Positions 15,176 to 21,840 of a stretch of 21,868 nucleotides of DNA are shown piece by piece (positions within the stretch are counted from its first letter, which is position 1; every line of letters begins with the position of its first letter). The DNA lies in assembly GCA_017619585.1 (NCBI GenBank), contig JAFZSA010000003.1, forward strand, positions 1 through 21,868, written 5' to 3'. The position numbers were made by a program, and so were the translations under genes. The DNA is from Bacteroidaceae bacterium. GTDB lineage: Bacteria; Bacteroidota; Bacteroidia; Bacteroidales; Bacteroidaceae. The notes below the pieces were generated by a model, which searched no databases, had not been told where the DNA came from, and saw only the letters and a program-made list of their open reading frames with translations.

Positions 15176-16843
15176 CTATTTTTCTTTAAAGATTTCTGCC
15201 AGCGTCTTTTCTATATTTTCTCCTCGAAGGTTGCGAGCGATGATGTTGCCTTCGGGGTCGAACAGCAGAATGTAGGGAATGCTGCTGACGTGGTATGCTT
15301 CGGCGGCAACTCTCTGCGAGTTGATGATTTGCGGATAGGTGATGCCGAGTTCCTTGATGGCGGATTCGGTATGAGTGGGCTTGTCGGAAACGGCAACGCC
15401 AAGGACCTGCAAGCCTTTGTCTTTGTACTTCTCGTAAGCAGCGATGAGGTTGGGCGTTTCCTTTAGGCAAGGTTCGCACCAAGAAGCCCAGAAGTCAACG
15501 AGCACGTACTGACCTCGTCCCACGTAGTCGCTGAAGCGGGTAGTCTTGCCTTGATAGACTACGGAGAAGTCAGTGAAAGGCTTCGACGGGTCTTGCGGCT
15601 CGATGCGGTTCTGTTCGGCATCTGCCTTATAGTCATACGTCTGCATTTCCGGCAAGCCAAGTGCCTTGCAGATGAGAGGCTCCAGTTCTTTGGCGTCGTT
15701 TGATGTGGAGAGAATCGTGCCTTCACGGTCGACGAGGAACATGCAGTTGCCGCCTGCATTCTTCTCCCAGATGTTGTTCTCCTGGTTCAATTCCAGCAGC
15801 GAGGGCCACGGATAGCCGTCCTTCTCCACGGCCTTCTGCATATCCTCGGCACTCCGCTCTGCTGCGATGGCAAGGACTGTGAAGCCTTTATTCTTGTACT
15901 TCTCGTAGAGAGGAATCATGTCCTTGCTGTGCTGTCGGCACGGGCCGCACCACGAAGCCCAAAGGTCGATGAGCGTTACTTTCCCCTTTATCAAAGAAGA
16001 TATGGGCACAAGGTTTCCATCTGTGTTACGTACTTGATAGTCGAAGTATGGCTTGCCCGGTTTTAGGTTCCATGCAGCCTCATGCATGCGGATGAGATTA
16101 TGCACAGGGTCTTTGGGGCGGAAGTTCTCGTATGTCGTGTGATAGGTGTCGAGGCATCGCCTCATCAACTTACCATAATCGAGATCTTCCACGTCCCTGG
16201 CATAATTGCGCATGTCGTTTGCCAGGTCGTAGAGAGCATAAAGCATGGGATGAGCCTTATAGTATTCGCTTTCCCACACGCGGTAGGCATCGTATAGCTT
16301 CTTGTATTCGTCCTCATATACCTTGTTGCGCGCCATCAGCAAAGAGTCTTCCTCCGGGTTCTTGCCTTGCTTTTGCAACTCTTCCACTATGGGGAGGATT
16401 TCCTTCTTGGCTTGATTTGAAATCTCTTCCATCCTGCCGAGGTAAAGCTTCTCTGCCTCTGCATCCATCTTGACTTTCAGCATCTGTTCACGACCGCCAC
16501 TTGTGACTTTCCATGTATTGTCGTCGAAGAGCAACTTGACCGTTGCCTTGTTCTCGACGAGGAAATTCCCATATCTCCATGAACCATGCTGATATTGTTC
16601 CTCTAAGAACGCTGTGTAGAGACACATCTTGTCGGCTTCGACATCGAGGGCAAAGTGCCACTGCTTGTCAGCTTTCGCTGTGATATAATTGTTGGATACT
16701 CGCAAGTCCGTGCCAACAGGACAGACGATAACGGTCTTACCTTGTGTTGTGTCTCTCAATTCGCCCTCTATGTGGCATTTGATCTGTGCCTGCCCTGTCA
16801 TTGTAACAAGGGCAAGCAACGATGCAATAAAAGTTCGCTTCAT
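15176..16843 (-). CDS. Exported protein with two tandem thioredoxin-like domains (WCGPC and WCEPC)
   Basis: The 555-aa protein has a signal peptide (MKRTFIASLLALVTMTGQAQ), a DUF4369-like N-terminal beta domain (~20-120), a helical connector (~130-255), then two TlpA-type thioredoxin domains. The first (~260-395) has W298-C299-G-P-C302, but its cis-proline position reads AGGNCMFLVD, so proline is replaced by asparagine next to an extra cysteine. The second (~420-555) has W455-C456-E-P-C459 and a normal SSIPYILLFD loop. Two redox domains in one chain suggest internal electron transfer or one catalytic and one binding domain (inference). The normal family layout is a single domain. It is the first gene of the operon with the 689-aa gene and is driven by cassette copy B. 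Confidence 0.92.
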   Translation of the reverse strand: MKRTFIASLLALVTMTGQAQIKCHIEGELRDTTQGKTVIVCPVGTDLRVSNNYITAKADKQWHFALDVEADKMCLYTAFLEEQYQHGSWRYGNFLVENKATVKLLFDDNTWKVTSGGREQMLKVKMDAEAEKLYLGRMEEISNQAKKEILPIVEELQKQGKNPEEDSLLMARNKVYEDEYKKLYDAYRVWESEYYKAHPMLYALYDLANDMRNYARDVEDLDYGKLMRRCLDTYHTTYENFRPKDPVHNLIRMHEAAWNLKPGKPYFDYQVRNTDGNLVPISSLIKGKVTLIDLWASWCGPCRQHSKDMIPLYEKYKNKGFTVLAIAAERSAEDMQKAVEKDGYPWPSLLELNQENNIWEKNAGGNCMFLVDREGTILSTSNDAKELEPLICKALGLPEMQTYDYKADAEQNRIEPQDPSKPFTDFSVVYQGKTTRFSDYVGRGQYVLVDFWASWCEPCLKETPNLIAAYEKYKDKGLQVLGVAVSDKPTHTESAIKELGITYPQIINSQRVAAEAYHVSSIPYILLFDPEGNIIARNLRGENIEKTLAEIFKEK

Positions 16844-16909
16844 AATTGTTAGTGTGTTGTTTTTAGTTTAAAATCAGACAAAATTAATACCTTTCTAATA
16901 TTATATACG

Positions 16910-16939
16910 CAAAACTACGAAAAAGATTGCATAACCCAA
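16910..16939 (-). promoter_or_regulatory. Promoter of the 555-aa/689-aa TlpA operon (cassette copy B)
   Basis: On the minus strand TTG (16939-16937), a 19-nt spacer and TAGTTTTG (16917-16910) are the same as in copy A. The inverted repeat AAAACTAC/GTAGTTTT (16911-16918 and 16951-16958) is preserved here too. Confidence 0.7.
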
Positions 16940-16971
16940 TGAACCTTTAAGTAGTTTTAGTACGTTTTAAC

Positions 16972-17008
16972 AAAAAAAATGTGCCCGATTTAGAAACTCA
17001 AGGCACAT
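16972..17008 (-). terminator. Terminator after the toxin gene (cassette copy B)
   Basis: On the minus strand ATGTGCC (17008-17002) pairs with GGCACAT (16985-16979), followed by eight T residues (complement of 16972-16979). It lies 20 bp after the stop of the toxin gene. Confidence 0.75.
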
Positions 17009-17028
17009 CTTTTATTTTACATGAAGCA

Positions 17029-17343
17029 TTATTCTTTAACTGCAGAAGCTTGATTTGTAGGTTCTCGACGGGTATCCCAAAAAGCAACGTCCTCTATATG
17101 GTCATCTACGATACGATAGACAATTATATTCAAGTGACGAACGACGATACTACGATACTTTGAGGGAAGATCGACAAGCAATGTTTCTATAGATCCCAAA
17201 TGGGGATTCTCGGAAAGAAGGCTGTTTGTTTGCTTAACTTCTGTCATAAACTCATCCCTAGTCTTCTTTCCAAATTCCTGACAGATATAGCGAGATGTTT
17301 GTCGAAGTTGTTCCTTCGATTGTTTATTCCAACGTACTCTCAT
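17029..17343 (-). CDS. RelE/ParE-family toxin of a type II toxin-antitoxin module
   Basis: The 104-aa protein has the ParE/RelE layout: an N-terminal strand (MRVRWNKQSKEQLRQ), a helical pair (ICQEFGKKTRDEFMTEVKQTNSLL), the NPHLGS turn, and C-terminal strands (KYRSIVVRHLNIIVYRIVDDHIEDVAFWDTRREP). The central YRSIVVRHLNIIVYRI and the final DTRREP resemble the conserved end of the family. Members either poison DNA gyrase (ParE) or cleave mRNA on ribosomes (RelE); the sequence alone does not tell me which. Its start lies 17 nt after the stop of the putative antitoxin gene, in the usual antitoxin-first order. The C-terminal NQASAVKE tail is polar and may be disordered. Confidence 0.82.
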   Translation of the reverse strand: MRVRWNKQSKEQLRQTSRYICQEFGKKTRDEFMTEVKQTNSLLSENPHLGSIETLLVDLPSKYRSIVVRHLNIIVYRIVDDHIEDVAFWDTRREPTNQASAVKE

Positions 17344-17360
17344 ACAGCTTCGTTCACCTC

Positions 17361-17651
17361 TTAACTTTCATGGGCAAACTCTTCGTCCAACTCGCGGAAC
17401 ATATCTTCGCTATCCTGCCATTGTCCTTTGTTAAACTCCTCCTCGCCTTCAGCAACCATTTGGAACAACTCTTCTACGGTATAAGGCTTTGATGAAGCAG
17501 ACCACTTCTTGGTCTCCTCTACAGCAGGCTTTACACTTTCAATAAGCATCGAAACGAGCTCCAACTTCTGCCCGTTATCCATATCTTTTACCAGATTCCA
17601 ATAATGGGAGACAGGAAATCGAGAGCGTCTATTTCTAACAATTGCTTTCAT
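17361..17651 (-). CDS. Putative antitoxin partner of the ParE/RelE-family toxin
   Basis: The 96-aa acidic protein is encoded directly before the toxin. A middle segment (MDNGQKLELVSMLIESVKP) resembles the L-x-P-E-Q-K-L-E-L-I-x-x-L motif of small antitoxins and addiction-module components. The C-terminal part is strongly acidic (EGEEEFNKGQWQDSEDMFRELDEEF), suited to wrapping a basic toxin. The N-terminus is basic (MKAIVRNRRSRF), possibly a DNA contact for autoregulation. I do not recognise the exact family. The role is inferred from size, charge and gene order, and the pair has its own promoter at 17675-17704. Confidence 0.75.
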   Translation of the reverse strand: MKAIVRNRRSRFPVSHYWNLVKDMDNGQKLELVSMLIESVKPAVEETKKWSASSKPYTVEELFQMVAEGEEEFNKGQWQDSEDMFRELDEEFAHES

Positions 17652-17674
17652 ATTGTTTTCATTTCTTCTAACTG

Positions 17675-17704
17675 CAAAGATAACGCATTTCCCAATACAG
17701 ACAA
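17675..17704 (-). promoter_or_regulatory. Promoter of the toxin-antitoxin operon
   Basis: On the minus strand TTG (17704-17702), a 19-nt spacer and TATCTTTG (17682-17675) match the Bacteroidetes promoter form exactly. The -7 box is 24 bp before the antitoxin start codon. Confidence 0.7.
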
Positions 17705-17809
17705 AATAATTGCAAAGAAAAGGGATATTTTCGTCTATTTTAAGTTTGACTTAAATTCAATAGTAAACGAGGAAAAAGATATATCTATTAGGAACAAAAC
17801 ATTGGAATG

Positions 17810-17850
17810 CTAAGGATAAAACATGCCGTAAAAAAGTGTTTTATCCTTAG
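17810..17850. repeat. Perfect 14-bp inverted repeat, 13-nt loop
   Basis: CTAAGGATAAAACA (17810-17823) and TGTTTTATCCTTAG (17837-17850) are exact reverse complements. Neither side is followed by a T-run, so it does not look like a terminator. It lies between the end of the FAS1 gene and the toxin-antitoxin promoter. It could be a protein-binding palindrome, an integration scar or a structured RNA; I cannot tell which. Confidence 0.75.
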
Positions 17851-17876
17851 GGGAAAATATTTTGTATCGGGGGACA

Positions 17877-17911
17877 AACAAAAAACTCCCACGTCTCTGA
17901 ACGCGGGAGTT
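17877..17911 (-). terminator. Terminator of the FAS1 lipoprotein gene
   Basis: An 11-bp stem with one G-U pair (arms 17911-17901 and 17894-17884 on the minus strand, loop TCAGAG) is followed by a T-rich run (complement of 17877-17885). It lies 15 bp after the stop codon. Confidence 0.88.
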
Positions 17912-17925
17912 AGAAGTTGTAACCT

Positions 17926-20055
17926 TTACCAGAGGTCTTCTGGCGTATCGGGATTATCATAGACTTCCTTGGGACAGAGCTCTATGTAATCCATATAGAG
18001 CTCTTTCTTGTCGGAATCCAGAACACTCTTGAATCGGATATAATAGGTAAGGTTAGGATCCATAGTACCACGCCAGATGATACGACGGGAGCAACGGATG
18101 CTGCCACGCTCCCATTTATTGGAATTACTGGCAACTGACTGACTGGCTTTCATGAAGCCGTTGTTACGCATCTTCTTGTCTATCTCGGCATTATAATCCT
18201 GATCGTCGGTATCTGCAATGGTAGCCGACTGTCCCCAGAGGTCCTGAATACTCTTGGTAAGGTCAACAGGAATACCTGCAACAGGAAGATTGTCCGGGTC
18301 GGAACCCACATACATCTGCACCACACCACGGGCAGCCGTTGCCAACACCTTATATCGCAGCTCATAGGTTCCACGCTTGGGGACACGCGGAAGGGTAAAC
18401 ATCACATCGTAACGACCCAGCCACTTGTCCTCGTCGCCATCATAGTTCTCCCAGCTTACATTATAGCCATTGAAGTGAATGAAATGGGTATCATCACTCA
18501 TGATGCTCATGTTATTGAAGTAACGGTAATACTTGTCAGTGGGAATATAAACATGATTGAACTTGTCATCGGAGGAATCGGCACGACGGATGCCGTTGGT
18601 CATACTCTCGGGGAAGAGGGCAAAGCAGTCAATACGAAGGCGTTCCTTGCCCAGATTATCACGTGTGGCATTATTGAAAGCCAAGGGCGCATCTATGGGA
18701 TAGATGATGGCATTTACCATATCGTTGATGACAGCATCAGCACTTTCCTTCTGAATCAGACAGCCCACCTTGTCGCGGTCGCAGGAATTCTCATGTCCGT
18801 CGCCTGTACGCTCCCTGTTGATATTGGGGAAGCGGTTCAGATAAACACCATGACTTTCCTTACTCTCGAAGATCTTTATCAGCCTTTGCTTTCCCATTGT
18901 TGAATACCATTCCATAACTGGGATAGAAAGGACTTTGGAGGAACGTGAATAGCCCGTCTCGTTCCAATGGTACACCAGTTTGTTGGCCTCTATACGCATA
19001 GGCAGAATATGGTAGTTAACCCATTGGTTCAGTACATTATCGGGGTTGCGGTAGTCGGCATCATTGGTATAGACATCGTCCGAGAGGTACATCCTGTTGT
19101 CCATAATCCATTGCTGAATCAGCTCCGGAACATTAGATGCATGAGGGTCTATGCCCTGAGAGAGCCAATAGGAATCAGGCTCGGCAAAGATGGTGAAGCC
19201 ATACTTCCTGTGCTCGGGAGACAAGGCATTAGAAGAACTATTACCCGAGGCATCAGTAAAGCCGTGGCTCATATAAGCCTTCAGGTCGGGTATCTTACCC
19301 AACTGGTAGAGGGTCTCGTAAACCTCGTCACGGATAACGGAAAGCGTATCAAACAATCCGCACGCACTCAGGCACTTTGCCATAACCAGGAAGCCTTCCT
19401 CGTCATTTTCAATGAGAAGACGCAGGTAGCGGGCAGCCGACACATCATCGGGCGCTATCACCTTATGCGTCTGATGAATGACGCCGTTTATAACGGGGAT
19501 ATCAAAGTTGCGGGGGTCAAGGGGGCAGTCACCACAGACATAAATGGTATCATTATCCTTAACGGTAGAAACAGTAACCTTATGATCCAGCATATTGGGA
19601 AGAGATATCTCTCCGTTGTTAACCTCTGGGAATTTGAACGAATAGTAAACCTGCTCCTGCGTATCCCCGCCATCTATCACACTATTATGGACAATGACTT
19701 TACGAATGGAGTCAAGCTTCATGCTATCTGCAAAGGCATCCCATGAAGGAGAGGAAATCATGCCCTCCTCAACAAGTTTCTGGAGATAAGCATCTATTGC
19801 CGCATTAGTAGGCGCAAAGACCGTATAGTTGCCTCTGGCAGAAAGCAACTGGTACAGGGTTGTATTGCTTCTGCGACTCACAGGAACATGTTTCAGCAAC
19901 GAAACGTACTGGCTATAGTCGGAATGTGCCTCAAGGTAGCTGACAACAGTATGCTCCGTGAAAACATACCTGGACGAGATATCAACATTCTCTGTACAAG
20001 ACGAGAGAAGAAGTATAAAGACGAATACTATGAATGTGGATGTGGAGGATTTCAT
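17926..20055 (-). CDS. FAS1 (fasciclin) domain lipoprotein
   Basis: The 709-aa protein has a lipoprotein signal (LLLSSC, Cys20), so it is anchored in the outer or inner membrane. A FAS1 domain spans about residues 35-215, with the H1-type motif GNYTVFAPTNAAIDAYL and the H2-type region VINGVIHQTHKVIAP. A weaker second FAS1-like segment (about 220-390) has YGFTIFAEPDSYW and NQWVNYHILPM. The C-terminal ~200 residues are beta-rich (RGTYELRYKVLATAARGVVQMYVGS) and resemble the C-terminal domain of Bacteroidetes fasciclin proteins found beside SusC/SusD loci. FAS1 domains mediate adhesion or ligand binding (family knowledge); the ligand is unknown. The 520-aa CxxCH lipoprotein gene lies 163 bp upstream on the same strand, and I see no promoter between them, so they may be co-transcribed. 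A heptamer array lies immediately before the start codon. Confidence 0.88.
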   Translation of the reverse strand: MKSSTSTFIVFVFILLLSSCTENVDISSRYVFTEHTVVSYLEAHSDYSQYVSLLKHVPVSRRSNTTLYQLLSARGNYTVFAPTNAAIDAYLQKLVEEGMISSPSWDAFADSMKLDSIRKVIVHNSVIDGGDTQEQVYYSFKFPEVNNGEISLPNMLDHKVTVSTVKDNDTIYVCGDCPLDPRNFDIPVINGVIHQTHKVIAPDDVSAARYLRLLIENDEEGFLVMAKCLSACGLFDTLSVIRDEVYETLYQLGKIPDLKAYMSHGFTDASGNSSSNALSPEHRKYGFTIFAEPDSYWLSQGIDPHASNVPELIQQWIMDNRMYLSDDVYTNDADYRNPDNVLNQWVNYHILPMRIEANKLVYHWNETGYSRSSKVLSIPVMEWYSTMGKQRLIKIFESKESHGVYLNRFPNINRERTGDGHENSCDRDKVGCLIQKESADAVINDMVNAIIYPIDAPLAFNNATRDNLGKERLRIDCFALFPESMTNGIRRADSSDDKFNHVYIPTDKYYRYFNNMSIMSDDTHFIHFNGYNVSWENYDGDEDKWLGRYDVMFTLPRVPKRGTYELRYKVLATAARGVVQMYVGSDPDNLPVAGIPVDLTKSIQDLWGQSATIADTDDQDYNAEIDKKMRNNGFMKASQSVASNSNKWERGSIRCSRRIIWRGTMDPNLTYYIRFKSVLDSDKKELYMDYIELCPKEVYDNPDTPEDLW

Positions 20056-20060
20056 TGAAT

Positions 20061-20102
20061 GGTTAGCGGTTAGTGGTTAGCAGTTAGCAGTTAGCGGTTA
20101 GC
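20061..20102. repeat. Heptanucleotide tandem repeat GGTTAGC, six copies
   Basis: Six contiguous 7-mers with one or no change each: GGTTAGC, GGTTAGT, GGTTAGC, AGTTAGC, AGTTAGC, GGTTAGC. The array begins 5 bp before the start codon of the FAS1 gene (minus strand), so it lies in that gene's leader. Confidence 0.9.
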
Positions 20103-20106
20103 GTAA

Positions 20107-20141
20107 TTATGAACTATGAACTATGAATTTTGAATTATGAA
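20107..20141. repeat. Heptanucleotide tandem repeat YTATGAA, five copies
   Basis: Five contiguous 7-mers: TTATGAA, CTATGAA, CTATGAA, TTTTGAA, TTATGAA. It follows the GGTTAGC array after a 4-nt gap. A further CTATGAA at 20219-20225 lies beyond the palindromic element and includes the stop codon of the 520-aa gene. Confidence 0.85.
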
Positions 20142-20216
20142 GGCTGCGATTGAGCGAGCGCAATAACAAACTTGTTTGATTATTGCTGAGCGTGAGCAGG
20201 CTCGAAGCGCAGCTTC
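20139..20216. repeat. Palindromic REP-like element, 78 bp
   Basis: The outer arms GAAGGCTGCG (20139-20148) and CGCAGCTTC (20208-20216) pair with one bulge. An inner hairpin pairs CAATAACAAAC (20161-20171) with GTTTGATTATTG (20174-20185), also with one bulge. GC-rich segments with GAGCG repeats lie between. No ORF uses it. It resembles a small palindromic mobile repeat rather than a terminator, as no T-run follows on the minus strand. Confidence 0.65.
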
Positions 20217-20218
20217 AA

Positions 20219-21781
20219 CTATGAATTCCCCTTATGTTCCCACTCTTCTGTATTGTTGCCACTACCAGCAGGAGAACCAGCAGGAACAATGCCAGAGTGA
20301 GATTTCACTTGTCCGGGATCCTTCAGAGCCTGCTCCAGGAACATCTGAGGTGTAACCTTTACAGGCTCCTTCATGAATTCAGGACGACTCCAGCTATATA
20401 ACGACACCTGGAAGTACGCAGGATCTTTCTGTGGTACCAGGAAGGCTTTGTGCACACGACCGTTCCTATCGAAGTAAGCCAGATAGTCACGTGTATAGTT
20501 GCCGTCATCCCTACGGCTCTCGAAGAGTATCCAGCGGTCGTTGCTCGAGAACGAAGGATAGCTCTCTGCCCTATTGCTGTTCATAGCCTTAGTATCAATG
20601 AGCTGCCCTGTCTGCTGGTCGAGAATCTCTATCTGTGCCGACGGATGCCAGATATGGAAGAGTCCGTTGGGGCCTTCTGCAAAGACCACATAGCGGTTAT
20701 CGCTGGTTACATGCTGCTCTACAGCGCTACGCTCCTTGCTGACGGCATCATAGATCAGTTCAGGCTCGCCCAAGGTACGTGTCTGCATATCAAAGGGGGC
20801 ACGGTACAGATTATAACGTAGCTGCTTGTAATGGTTCAGCGTCTCGTTCATGCCATTGTTCATATCCTCGAACTCATGACGGGCAGAGCAGAAATAAAGC
20901 CATTTGCCATCAGGACTCCAGGAGGGGAACAGCTCCAGTTCTATGCTATCTGCCAGAACGGTCTGCATGGTATTCTTCTCTACATCATAGAAGACGATAT
21001 CGCTGGCAGACTCCATCACCTCTACCTTAGTAATATCACGTGTATGGAACGACTGCATGGTACGGTCAGTACTGAAGGCTATAATAGGAAGTGTGGGATG
21101 CCAAGATGGATAGACGGCAGCAGAAATCATCTCGGGGGTCTTCAGGAGAATGTTCTTGAGCTTGCCATTATATACTATCATGGTTGCATCATGGCAGATA
21201 CGAATGTGGAACATCATATTGTCCGTCCGGTAGTTCTGATAGCTATGGCAGTTGATGCAATGCCCCATCTTCTCGGTACTGATCTGACGGGTATTGAAGA
21301 TGTCACTCTCAGAGAAATCCTCCAGACAACGTTGCCTGATAGCCAGATGCTCGAAACCCACATAGGTAGGAGCCAGAGCACGATAAGAGATATAGGGGTC
21401 AATACTATCAGGACTTACCTCTATACTAAACGGCTGATAGCGGCTCCACTTGTCTTGCTGCTTACAATATACATCCACCGTCATCTTACCGCCCTTGGCA
21501 GCAGCCAGAAGCTTATGCCACTCGTCCTCTGGGATGAGAACCTTATTACCCTTACCGTAGTTGTATTCCGTATCGCCTGCCTTGAAGTGAGCTACCACCT
21601 CGTCGGCCTGCTCCACCATAAAGTTCAGGGGTGCAATATTAACGGGTACCGTTACATCGGTATAATCGGGATAAATATCAGGCTTGCCACTTTCCTGCTT
21701 ATAATCCTGTGGCAAGGACGGATGGTTGCTGCATCCACTTAGCAGCAGCAAGACCATAAAGATAAATGTATATTGTTTCAT
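20219..21781 (-). CDS. Lipoprotein with TolB-like beta-propeller and a single CxxCH haem-c motif
   Basis: The 520-aa protein has a lipoprotein signal (LLLLSGC, Cys17). An N-terminal region (~20-165) precedes the haem-binding motif C175-I-N-C178-H179 (KMGHCINCHSY). PD40/TolB-type propeller blades follow: SWHPTLPIIAFSTD (~230), FPSWSPDGKWLYFCSA (~295) and SYPSFSSNDRWILFES (~425). The CxxCH motif predicts one covalent c-type haem, attached outside the cytoplasm; the axial sixth ligand cannot be told. Proteins joining CxxCH and WD40-like/TolB repeats occur in Bacteroidetes and are often annotated as cytochrome c biosynthesis or TolB-like; the role is unclear. The C-terminal ~30 residues are polar (GSPAGSGNNTEEWEHKGNS), and the last codons and stop are formed by sequence next to the repeat elements. 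The start is fixed by the lipobox. Confidence 0.88.
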   Translation of the reverse strand: MKQYTFIFMVLLLLSGCSNHPSLPQDYKQESGKPDIYPDYTDVTVPVNIAPLNFMVEQADEVVAHFKAGDTEYNYGKGNKVLIPEDEWHKLLAAAKGGKMTVDVYCKQQDKWSRYQPFSIEVSPDSIDPYISYRALAPTYVGFEHLAIRQRCLEDFSESDIFNTRQISTEKMGHCINCHSYQNYRTDNMMFHIRICHDATMIVYNGKLKNILLKTPEMISAAVYPSWHPTLPIIAFSTDRTMQSFHTRDITKVEVMESASDIVFYDVEKNTMQTVLADSIELELFPSWSPDGKWLYFCSARHEFEDMNNGMNETLNHYKQLRYNLYRAPFDMQTRTLGEPELIYDAVSKERSAVEQHVTSDNRYVVFAEGPNGLFHIWHPSAQIEILDQQTGQLIDTKAMNSNRAESYPSFSSNDRWILFESRRDDGNYTRDYLAYFDRNGRVHKAFLVPQKDPAYFQVSLYSWSRPEFMKEPVKVTPQMFLEQALKDPGQVKSHSGIVPAGSPAGSGNNTEEWEHKGNS

Positions 21782-21801
21782 ATTTATTGCCCCCCCTTAG
21801 A

Positions 21802-21836
21802 GGTTAGGGGTTAGAGATTAGCGGTTAGCGGTTAGC
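21802..21836. repeat. Heptanucleotide tandem repeat GGTTAGC, five copies
   Basis: GGTTAGG, GGTTAGA, GATTAGC, GGTTAGC, GGTTAGC run in the same orientation as the array at 20061-20102. It lies in the leader of the 520-aa gene, starting 21 bp before the start codon. Confidence 0.85.
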
Positions 21837-21840
21837 GAAA

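Larger units (their letters stand above)
16844..17016 (-). repeat. Terminator-promoter cassette, copy B
   Basis: This is the second copy of the block at 11527-11683, 5.3 kb away in direct orientation. It carries an extra 10 nt (around 16874-16883, containing ATCAGACAAA) in the transcribed leader. Here it ends the toxin-antitoxin operon and starts the 555-aa/689-aa operon. Recombination between the copies would delete the ATPase gene and the two TlpA genes. Confidence 0.9.

Noticed and set aside
18967..19746. 259-codon plus-strand ORF opposite the FAS1 gene
   Set aside because: It is antisense to a clearly coding lipoprotein gene with signal peptide and domain motifs; the product has no coherent motif.
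20061..20141. CRISPR array or telomere-like repeat
   Set aside because: The units are 7 nt with no unique spacers, so this is not CRISPR. GGTTAG resembles telomere repeats only by coincidence, in an internal intergenic position.
20831..21742. 303-codon plus-strand ORF opposite the CxxCH lipoprotein gene
   Set aside because: Same reason: the minus-strand gene has lipobox, CxxCH and propeller motifs, and this frame is its shadow.
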